A DNA stretch of 5,225 bases from an uncultured Rhodospirillales bacterium (GTDB taxonomy: Bacteria; Pseudomonadota; Alphaproteobacteria; Acetobacterales; Acetobacteraceae), in the NCBI GenBank assembly GCA_903844785.1, contig CAIMVB010000115.1, positions 1 through 5,225 of the forward strand. Direction: 5' to 3'. Positions within the stretch are counted from its first letter, which is position 1, and the number at the start of each line of letters is the position of its first letter. This document shows positions 1-5,225 of the stretch, one piece after another. Position numbers and translations under genes: made by a program. The notes under the pieces were generated by a model, which saw nothing but the letters and a program-made list of their open reading frames with translations, did no database searches and had not been told where the DNA came from.

Positions 1-324
1 CCTGATGTCCCAGAAGGCGGCGGCATGCATGGCGGCCTGCATCGTGCGGAGCTTGCGACCGTGCTGGTGATGCAGGGTGGCCCCTTCCGACAGGGTTCGG
101 TGATCCAAGAACCTGCTGATCTGACGGACATCGTGCCGACGGTTCTGCATATGCTGGGCGTTGACACTTCCGGCATGGAAGGGCGGCCATTGCGTGGCGC
201 TTTGGATGCCGCGGTAGACCTTCCACCCAGCGAAGAATTGCACGATCTGTCGGGCGATTTCGTCCTTGAAGCCATGCGGTCAGAAAATGGGCGGCTTTAC
301 CCGACTGCGATGCGTCGGCGCTAG
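1..324 (+). CDS. Alkaline-phosphatase-superfamily phosphodiesterase/sulfatase-like enzyme, C-terminal part
   Basis: The reading frame is open from the first base and ends at TAG 322-324, giving 107 residues; the ATG at 25 is internal and the true start lies left of the window. The fragment begins PDVPEGGGMHGGLHRAEL, continues with a short hydrophobic strand (VLVMQGG), then DLTDIVPTVLHMLGV and MEGRPL. This order (His-Gly near a strand, then D-I-x-PT-x-L-x-LLG, then x-GR-x-L) is the usual C-terminal end of the type I phosphodiesterase/nucleotide pyrophosphatase and sulfatase enzymes. In that family a C-terminal His helps bind the two-metal centre; His10 of the fragment (bases 28-30) is the likely equivalent. 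The nucleophile and most metal ligands are off-window, so phosphatase, phosphodiesterase, sulfatase and phosphonate hydrolase cannot be separated. The gene converges on the ABC transporter operon. The superfamily call is fairly sure; the substrate is unknown. Confidence 0.8.
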   Translation, partial: PDVPEGGGMHGGLHRAELATVLVMQGGPFRQGSVIQEPADLTDIVPTVLHMLGVDTSGMEGRPLRGALDAAVDLPPSEELHDLSGDFVLEAMRSENGRLYPTAMRRR

Positions 325-345
325 TACTCGCACTCGGCACTAACG

Positions 346-371
346 GCTGCGGTGAATCCCCTCACCGCAGC
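346..371. terminator. Perfect 10-bp inverted repeat between convergent genes, possible bidirectional terminator
   Basis: GCTGCGGTGA (346-355) is matched exactly by TCACCGCAGC (362-371) around a 6-base loop, ATCCCC. The stem lies 21 bases after the TAG of the plus-strand gene. It also contains the stop codon (362-364) and the last two full codons of the minus-strand permease gene. Neither strand has a T-run after the stem, so it is not a classic intrinsic terminator. It could still act as a 3'-end stabilising hairpin or assist Rho-dependent ending in both directions. The repeat is seen directly; the role is inferred from its position. Confidence 0.55.
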
Positions 372-1240
372 GTCGGGTCAAGCCCATCACGTAGCCAATC
401 GCCAATCAGTGAAACTGAGAGAGTAGTCAGCACAATCGTGCTGGCGGGTGCCAGTAGAATCCAGGGCGCCCGCGTCAAATATTCCCGCCCATAGCCGACC
501 ATGGAACCAAGCGATGTTTCTGGTGGCTGCACGCCCAGGCCCAGGAAGGAAAGCCCGGATTCAAGCAGGATCACTTCCGGAAAGGCGAGCGTCATGGAAA
601 CAATGAGTGTCGAGGCAATATTGGGTAGCACGTGACGCCCATAGATGCGCCATGGTGACGCGCCAAGCCCCCGCACCGCAGCCGCATAGCCTTGCGTGCC
701 GGCAGCAAGCGCAAGCCCGCGCGCAATACGTGCATATCTTTCCCAGGCATGCAGCCCCAGAAGGCAAACCAGCAGCAGCAGTGAATTGCCGAAAAAGGCC
801 AGCACCGCCAAAGCCAGGATCAGGAAGGGAAGCGAGGCGGAGAAATCCACCAGCGCCAGCACCGCCTGTTCGATGAACCCTCTGAAATGCGCCGCAAGGA
901 AGCCAAGTGATGTGCCAACAGCCGCCCCGATGATGGTGGCGCCGAAGGCGATGAGTAGGCTGGTCCGGATGGAATAGATAAGCCGCGACAGCACATCCCG
1001 CCCAAGCTCATCAGTGCCGAGCGGATGAAGCCAAGTGCCGCCAAGGAGGATGGGTGGGGAAAGACGATTGCGAAGATCAAGCGCCGTATAGGCGTAAGGC
1101 GCCAGGATATCCGCAAGCAGAGCGACGATAAGCATCAGCATCAGCCAGCCGATGCCAAAAATGACCAAGGCCGGCGGCGCTTTCCGCCGCGTTTTGGTGG
1201 GCGCCGTTGGGGCGGTGATTACAAGAGGAGCTTCAGGCAT
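362..1240 (-). CDS. dppC: Dpp/Opp-type ABC transporter inner-membrane permease, DppC-like
   Basis: This 292-residue protein is the second membrane subunit of the importer and would pair with the DppB-like permease to form the channel. After a Pro/Thr-rich cytoplasmic N-terminus (1-23) comes membrane segment 1 (about 24-46). The family hallmark HPLGTDELGRDVLSR follows at 72-86, and further hydrophobic segments lie near 93-117, 124-150, 153-170, 207-230 and 256-281. The EAA loop that docks on the ATPases is at 185-207 (YAAAVRGLGASPW ... LPN). The C-terminus, GDWLRDGLDPTLR, is typical of DppC proteins. I chose the ATG at 1240. An in-frame ATG at 1306 would add 22 non-membrane residues and overlap the upstream gene by 65 bases, whereas 1240 lies one base after the upstream TGA and has AAAGG about 9 bases ahead. 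The stop lies inside an inverted repeat. The symbol marks family role, not proven dipeptide specificity. Confidence 0.93.
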   Translation of the reverse strand: MPEAPLVITAPTAPTKTRRKAPPALVIFGIGWLMLMLIVALLADILAPYAYTALDLRNRLSPPILLGGTWLHPLGTDELGRDVLSRLIYSIRTSLLIAFGATIIGAAVGTSLGFLAAHFRGFIEQAVLALVDFSASLPFLILALAVLAFFGNSLLLLVCLLGLHAWERYARIARGLALAAGTQGYAAAVRGLGASPWRIYGRHVLPNIASTLIVSMTLAFPEVILLESGLSFLGLGVQPPETSLGSMVGYGREYLTRAPWILLAPASTIVLTTLSVSLIGDWLRDGLDPTLR

Positions 1241-1241
1241 A

Positions 1242-2174
1242 TCAGGCGGCCTTTCGCGGCGCTGCGCGCAAGCGCGGATCAAGCAAGCCGTAGAGCAAAT
1301 CAACAATCAGATTGGCGCAAACCATGGTGATGGCGACCAGCAGCAAGATGCATTGCACCACCGCCAAATCCCGATTGGCGACCGCGACCACCAACAACCG
1401 CCCTACCCCCGGCCAAGAAAACACGCTTTCCACCACCACCGCCCCCGCGATCAATGTGCCCACCATAAAGCCGATGATGGTGACGGTAGGAATGGCGGCA
1501 TTCGGTAAGGCATGGCCGGTGACAACTGCACGCCAGGGTACGCCTTTTGCGCTGGCGGTGCGGATATAGGGCTGGCCCAGAACTTCAAGCATGGCGCTGC
1601 GCGTAAAGCGCGCCAAAACCGCGGCACCGCCAAGGCCCAGGGTCATCACAGGCAGAATGCCATGGCGCCAGCTTTCCTGCCCACCTGAGGGTAGCCAACC
1701 AAGCTGTACGGCAAAAACCAGCACAAGCAGCAGCCCCAAGACAAAGGACGGCACGGTAAAGCCCGCAACGGCGATGATCATCACCACCCGATCCGCCAGA
1801 GAATTGCGATGCAAGGCCGCATAAATGCCGGCTGGAATGCCCAGACAAATCTTGATCGCAAGCGCCGGTAGCGTGAGCGCCAGCGTGGCCGGAATACGTT
1901 CCGTGACAAGCATAATCGCATCCCGCCCATCGCGCATGGACCGGCCAAGATCACCCTGCAGAATGGCCCAGAAATAGGAGAAATACTGCACCCAAATCGG
2001 CTCATCCAAGCCCCAGGCAGAGCGGAACGCATCCACCGCTTCCGGTGGCGCATCTGCACCCATGATGATTTGCGCGGGATCGCCCGAAAGGCGCAACACA
2101 ACAAAAGCAAAGGTCACGACCATGGCGATGGTCAAGGCGGCCCGCGCCAGGCGTGTGGCCAGAAAACGAAGCAT
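1242..2174 (-). CDS. dppB: Dpp/Opp-type ABC transporter inner-membrane permease, DppB-like
   Basis: This 310-residue protein has the normal length and layout of a DppB-like membrane subunit. It begins with a positively charged end and membrane segment 1 (about 9-29), followed by the family's long periplasmic loop with GDPA (31-34), WGLDEPIWVQY (54-64) and GDLGRS (74-79). Membrane segments then lie near 97-120, 130-156 and 172-190, with two more after residue 226. The EAA coupling loop is at 203-225 (YIRTASAKGVPW ... LPN), and VFSWPGVGRLL at 250-260 is a strong DppB/OppB signature, followed by ANRDLAVVQ. The start at 2174 shares one base with the TGA of the upstream ATPase (TGATG) and has a strong AGGAGG 7 bases ahead. 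It would form the transmembrane pair with the DppC-like protein next door. The symbol marks family role; the transported solute is not known. Confidence 0.94.
   Translation of the reverse strand: MLRFLATRLARAALTIAMVVTFAFVVLRLSGDPAQIIMGADAPPEAVDAFRSAWGLDEPIWVQYFSYFWAILQGDLGRSMRDGRDAIMLVTERIPATLALTLPALAIKICLGIPAGIYAALHRNSLADRVVMIIAVAGFTVPSFVLGLLLVLVFAVQLGWLPSGGQESWRHGILPVMTLGLGGAAVLARFTRSAMLEVLGQPYIRTASAKGVPWRAVVTGHALPNAAIPTVTIIGFMVGTLIAGAVVVESVFSWPGVGRLLVVAVANRDLAVVQCILLLVAITMVCANLIVDLLYGLLDPRLRAAPRKAA
1250..1255 (-). promoter_or_regulatory. Ribosome binding site for the DppC-like gene
   Basis: On the minus strand GAAAGG lies 9 bases before the ATG at 1240, within the last codons of the DppB-like gene. 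It supports the short start over the in-frame ATG at 1306. Confidence 0.5.
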
Positions 2175-3184
2175 CAGGCGGCCTCCTGCCGTGCGTGTCC
2201 TTGGCCCGCGCTCACTTCCCCATGCGCCACATGGCAGGCGACAAGCCGCCCATCTGGCCGCGCCTTCAGTGCGGGCGTTTCACGCGCGCAAAGGCTGGTT
2301 GCGACCGGGCAGCGAGGATGAAAGGCGCAGCCCGAAGGCCGATCCGCCGGGTTGGGCGGGTCCCCCTGCAAAACAATGCGCTGGCCCGCGCGGCCAGGAT
2401 GCGGGATGGCGGAAACAAGGGCACGGGAATAAGGATGGGCCGGTTCATGCAGAACGCCATCCGGTTCCCCTTCTTCCACAATGCGGCCGAGATACATCAC
2501 GGCGACACGGTGGCTCACTTGCCGAACTGCCCTGAGGTCATGGCTCACGAAAAGCATGGCGGTGCCGAATTGCTCCTGCAAATCCACCAGCAGATTCATG
2601 ACCTGCGCCTGAATGGATACGTCAAGCGCGCTGATCGGTTCGTCACAAACCAGCAACGCGGGATCGGTTGCCAAGGCACGTGCCAAAACCGCGCGTTGGC
2701 GCTGACCGCCGGAAAGCTCATGCGGATAGCGGGCACCCTGATCAGATCGCAACCCAACCGCGCGCAACAAGGTCTCAACCCGCGCGGCCCTTTCGGAACG
2801 GGCGCCGATGCCGTGGATCTCAAGCGGTTCACCTACTTGGGTCGCAATCGGCAGGCGACGATCAAGCGCGCCCAAAGGGTCCTGAAACACCATTTGCATG
2901 CGCGCCCGCATGGCGCGCCAGGCAGCACTGCCGGGTTGCGGCATCACCGCGCCGTCAAAACTGACACGCCCCGCATCCGGGGTTTCCATGCCGAGCACGA
3001 GCCGGCCTGTGGTTGACTTGCCGCAACCGGATTCGCCCACCAAGCCAAGCGTGCGCCCACGTTCCAATTTCAGCGAAACGCCATCAACGGCCCGCACTTC
3101 TACCGCGCGGCCAAGCAAGCCCCGCCGCATTGCATAACGACGCACCAGCCCCTCGGCTTCCAGCAATGCGCCGCCGGCCTTCAT
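2174..3184 (-). CDS. dppF: Dpp/Opp-type ABC transporter ATP-binding protein, DppF-like
   Basis: This 336-residue ATPase would form half of the nucleotide-binding pair on the cytoplasmic face. All motifs are intact: Walker [10 protein letters not shown] (50-58), Q-loop Gln101 in VFQDP, signature LSGGQRQR (157-164), Walker B LLVCDEP (177-183) with catalytic Glu182, D-loop SALD (185-188) and switch His215 (SHD). AVDGVSLKLERG (32-43) and VCDEPISALDVSIQAQ are features of the DppF/OppF branch rather than DppD. The C-terminal oligopeptide/dipeptide domain has HPYSRAL (250-256) and four Cys at 286, 292, 299 and 317. Where the usual text is YASLNPR, it has LGALDRR after the Q-loop. The ATG at 3184 overlaps the upstream TGA by four bases (ATGA) and has GGAAAGGA 7 bases ahead. 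The family assignment is firm and the substrate is not known. Confidence 0.95.
   Translation of the reverse strand: MKAGGALLEAEGLVRRYAMRRGLLGRAVEVRAVDGVSLKLERGRTLGLVGESGCGKSTTGRLVLGMETPDAGRVSFDGAVMPQPGSAAWRAMRARMQMVFQDPLGALDRRLPIATQVGEPLEIHGIGARSERAARVETLLRAVGLRSDQGARYPHELSGGQRQRAVLARALATDPALLVCDEPISALDVSIQAQVMNLLVDLQEQFGTAMLFVSHDLRAVRQVSHRVAVMYLGRIVEEGEPDGVLHEPAHPYSRALVSAIPHPGRAGQRIVLQGDPPNPADRPSGCAFHPRCPVATSLCARETPALKARPDGRLVACHVAHGEVSAGQGHARQEAA
2182..2187 (-). promoter_or_regulatory. Strong ribosome binding site for the DppB-like gene
   Basis: AGGAGG on the minus strand, a full Shine-Dalgarno match, sits 7 bases before the ATG at 2174 and inside the end of the DppF-like gene. It is the best ribosome site in the operon and suggests that the permease can be initiated independently as well as by coupling. 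Confidence 0.75.
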
Positions 3185-4161
3185 GCGGGTATCCTTTCCA
3201 GCGGCATCGCAGCAGGCGCCACGCGAATGCAGGCCGCACGATGCTGATCAGAAAGGCCCATCAGGCCAGGTATTGCGGCATCACAAGGGGCAGAACGAAA
3301 TTGGCAGCGCGGCGCAAAGCCACAGCCAGGCGGCATGGCCCAGGGTTCCGGCACGCCACCCGGAATGGCAGCAAGGCGCCGGCGCGGCCCATCCATGGGC
3401 GGCAAGGCGCCGATCAAGCCTTGCGTGTAGGGATGTGCCGCCGCGTCAAAAAGCTGTGCTACCGGTGCTTCTTCCACGATGCGGCCGGCATACATGACCG
3501 CTACGCGTTCACAGGCTTCGGCAATCACACCAAGATCGTGGCTGATCAGCACCAGCGCCATGCCCATCTGGCGGCGTATGGATTGCAGCAATTCCAATAT
3601 CTGCGCCTGGATGGTCACATCCAAGGCGGTCGTGGGTTCGTCAGCCACCAGCAATTCAGGCTGTCCGGCAAGCGCGATGGCAATCATCACGCGCTGATTC
3701 TGGCCGCCTGAGAGTTCATGCGGATACGCATCAAGTCTTCTGCCCGCGTCAGGGATGCCGACAAGATCAAGCAAGCGTTTTGCCTCGGCGCGCGCATTGC
3801 TGCCTGTCATGCCCCGGTGCAGACCAAGCGCTTCCATGATCTGCTTGCCGATACGATGAACAGGATTGAGGCTGCTGGAGGGATCCTGAAAAATCATCGC
3901 AATACGGCCACCGCGTACCCGTTCCAGAACAGGTGCCGGGGCGCCAATTAATTCCTGCCCATCCAGCATGACGCTGCCAGTGATGCGGGCCTTGGCCGGC
4001 AACAGCCCAAGCGCCGCTAGCCAGGTGACGGATTTGCCGCAGCCGCTTTCGCCAACAAGGCCAACCGCCTCACCCTTGGCGACTGAAAGGTCTATGCCGC
4101 GCAGCGCTGGCGCGCCGTCAAAAGCGACCGAAAGTCCGGTCAGACGGACCAGCGGCATCAT
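3181..4161 (-). CDS. dppD: Dpp/Opp-type ABC transporter ATP-binding protein, DppD-like
   Basis: This 326-residue ATPase partners the DppF-like protein. Motifs from the chosen start are Walker [10 protein letters not shown] (37-45), Q-loop Gln92 in [11 protein letters not shown], signature LSGGQNQR (150-157), Walker B LLVADEP (170-176) with catalytic Glu175, D-loop TALD (178-181) and His208 (SHD). [14 protein letters not shown] and [17 protein letters not shown] mark the DppD/OppD branch. The C-terminal domain has HPYTQGL (243-249) and four Cys at 280, 286, 293 and 311. The start is ATG 4161 (ATGA overlap with the binding-protein stop) or the next codon, ATG 4158 (one-base overlap). No good Shine-Dalgarno precedes either, so initiation probably depends on ribosomes finishing the upstream gene. 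A longer in-frame start at 4221 would add 20 residues with no family match and a 64-base overlap, so I rejected it. Confidence 0.94.
   Translation of the reverse strand: MMPLVRLTGLSVAFDGAPALRGIDLSVAKGEAVGLVGESGCGKSVTWLAALGLLPAKARITGSVMLDGQELIGAPAPVLERVRGGRIAMIFQDPSSSLNPVHRIGKQIMEALGLHRGMTGSNARAEAKRLLDLVGIPDAGRRLDAYPHELSGGQNQRVMIAIALAGQPELLVADEPTTALDVTIQAQILELLQSIRRQMGMALVLISHDLGVIAEACERVAVMYAGRIVEEAPVAQLFDAAAHPYTQGLIGALPPMDGPRRRLAAIPGGVPEPWAMPPGCGFAPRCQFRSAPCDAAIPGLMGLSDQHRAACIRVAPAAMPLERIPA
3192..3199 (-). promoter_or_regulatory. Ribosome binding site for the DppF-like gene
   Basis: GGAAAGGA on the minus strand lies 7 bases before the ATG at 3184, inside the last codons of the DppD-like gene. 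Spacing and sequence fit a good Shine-Dalgarno site and fix the start. Confidence 0.65.
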
Positions 4162-5225
4162 GCGCCCACACGCAAATTTCCGGGGCCAAACATCATCGCC
4201 CAGCCAGAAGAAGCGCGCCATTCGATATTGCGCCTTTTGGCAGTAAAGGCCGCTGCGTGATGCAAAGTGATATAGCCTGGGTCTTCCCGCTCCACGATGG
4301 TCAGGATACGGCGGAACAGCTCGCGTCGGCGGTTTAGGTCAGTTTCAGCCTCAAGCGCGGTTGAAGCTTGGTTGAAGGCCTCGCTGGCCCATTCGCCAGT
4401 ACGTTCTGCCTCAGTATTGGGTCCAAAGCTACGGAGAAGCCCTGCTACCGGATCGCCAAAGACGGAAGTGTTGGACCAGTCGCGCACGCCGCGGCCTGGG
4501 GTCCGCTCCGTCACCTGCGCGAAGTTTTCCTTCATTTCGATCACTACGTTGATGCCAACTGCGCGCCACATCTCCACCATGATCTGCGCATTCGCCACCT
4601 GATTGGTGTAGTAATTGTTCAACAGCCGATAGGGGATAGGCTGGCCGCGATAATTCGCCTCACGCAGCAGGCGCCGCGCCTCGGCGGGATCGAAGCGGGG
4701 ATTTTCCCAATCGGCCAGGAACATCTGGCCGTAGCTTTCCATTTGCATGCCGCGTGGAATTTTGGTGCGACCCGCCCAAAGCGCATCCACCAGCACCTGC
4801 CGATCAATGGCATGCGTCATGGCGCGCCGAATACGGGCATCTGCCAGAACGGGGTGCGTCTTATCGAAAGCAAGCTTGCGGATATTGTTGATTGGGCTGC
4901 CCAAAACCTCAAACCGCGCATTGCGTTCAACAACCGTAATTTGATCCGGCGGAATATCGCAGGCGAAATCATACTCCCCAGAAAAGAGGCCATTCAAGCG
5001 ACCTGAAACCTCGGGCACCTCAACAAACCGTATGCGTCGCGCGGGCGGCCTGCCGCCCCAATATTCATCATGCGCCTCTAGCACCAGCAGGGTATCGGGA
5101 CGAAACTCAGCGATGCGATAAGGGCCAGTGCCAATCGGTGCCCTCCCCCAGCCGAGCCAAGTGTCTGACCGTGCAAAGGCCGCACGGGAGAATATGGCGC
5201 CAACACTTTGCGCTATGCGGCCTTC
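4158..5225 (-). CDS. Family-5 extracellular solute-binding protein of the Dpp/Opp importer, N-terminus cut by window edge
   Basis: The frame is open from the right edge to TGA at 4160-4158, giving 356 residues; the GTG at 5084 is internal. The family landmark PIGTGPYRIAEF lies at residues 30-41 of the fragment, followed by a run ending YWGG (55-58), typical of SBP_bac_5 proteins. Next come the second-lobe elements: AFDKTHPVLADARIRRAMTH (a form of the usual D-x-RVRQAI block), AIDRQVLV, then YGQMF and DPAEARRLL, as in peptide- and glutathione-binding members. Members are usually about 500-550 residues, so roughly 150-190 residues, including the signal peptide, are missing. The protein would capture the solute in the periplasm and pass it to DppB/DppC. 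It is the most upstream cistron visible, so the operon promoter probably lies off-window. Peptide, glutathione, opine, nickel or sugar binding cannot be told apart from this fragment. Confidence 0.93.
   Translation of the reverse strand, partial: EGRIAQSVGAIFSRAAFARSDTWLGWGRAPIGTGPYRIAEFRPDTLLVLEAHDEYWGGRPPARRIRFVEVPEVSGRLNGLFSGEYDFACDIPPDQITVVERNARFEVLGSPINNIRKLAFDKTHPVLADARIRRAMTHAIDRQVLVDALWAGRTKIPRGMQMESYGQMFLADWENPRFDPAEARRLLREANYRGQPIPYRLLNNYYTNQVANAQIMVEMWRAVGINVVIEMKENFAQVTERTPGRGVRDWSNTSVFGDPVAGLLRSFGPNTEAERTGEWASEAFNQASTALEAETDLNRRRELFRRILTIVEREDPGYITLHHAAAFTAKRRNIEWRASSGWAMMFGPGNLRVGA

Noticed and set aside
321..343. Short repeated 'actcg'/'cactcg' pieces in the convergent gap
   Set aside because: They are too short and imperfect to support a repeat element or protein-binding site.
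1241..1306. Longer N-terminus for the DppC-like permease, starting at ATG 1306
   Set aside because: The extra 22 residues are Cys/Arg-rich, lie over the end of the DppB-like gene and match nothing typical of DppC; the ATG at 1240 has a ribosome site and a one-base junction.
2153..3016. 287-codon open frame on the plus strand
   Set aside because: It is fully antisense to the DppF-like gene and the end of its frame. The translation is rich in Arg, His, Pro and Ala with no family motif, as expected of a GC-rich mirror frame.
3013..3711. 232-codon open frame on the plus strand
   Set aside because: Antisense to the two ATPase genes, with low-complexity basic composition and no recognisable domain.
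4162..4221. Longer N-terminus for the DppD-like ATPase, starting at ATG 4221
   Set aside because: The extra residues are a shadow of the binding-protein coding sequence, while ABC family homology begins just after the tandem ATGs at 4161 and 4158.
4368..5006. 212-codon open frame on the plus strand
   Set aside because: Antisense to the solute-binding protein gene, which has clear family landmarks over the same bases.
362..5225. Possible novel or mobile system hidden in the operon
   Set aside because: All bases from 362 to the right edge except base 1241 are covered by five standard Dpp/Opp importer genes with intact motifs; no inserted, fused or foreign segment is visible.

Overview
The window looks like chromosomal DNA from a GC-rich proteobacterium (about 60% GC by eye). 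Codon choice, close packing and protein sequences suggest an alphaproteobacterium, possibly of the Rhodospirillales or Acetobacteraceae type. This is a judgement from the look of the proteins, not a database result. No RNA gene, insertion sequence, CRISPR array, integrase, attachment site or plasmid feature was seen.

Layout: bases 1-324 (+ strand) hold the C-terminal end of an alkaline-phosphatase-superfamily enzyme (phosphodiesterase/sulfatase type) whose start lies left of the window. A 37-base convergent gap follows, carrying a perfect 10-bp inverted repeat at 346-371. Everything to the right is one minus-strand operon read from right to left: a family-5 extracellular solute-binding protein (4158 to the right edge, N-terminus missing), a DppD/OppD-type ATPase (3181-4161), a DppF/OppF-type ATPase (2174-3184), a DppB-type permease (1242-2174) and a DppC-type permease (362-1240).

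Together the five genes encode a complete peptide/opine/nickel-class (Dpp/Opp) ABC importer. The periplasmic binding protein delivers substrate to the DppB-DppC membrane pair, and the DppD-DppF ATPase pair powers transport. The cistrons overlap by 4, 4 and 1 bases and the last two are separated by one base, so the operon has no internal room for a promoter or terminator and translation is probably coupled. The operon promoter is not in the window because the first visible gene is cut by the right edge.

The substrate cannot be read from the sequence. The convergent phosphoesterase is a weak hint at most. I do not see an undescribed system here. The points worth a second look are the stop-codon-containing hairpin, the matching four-cysteine motifs in both ATPases, the lack of a gap after the binding-protein gene, and the phosphoesterase neighbour.
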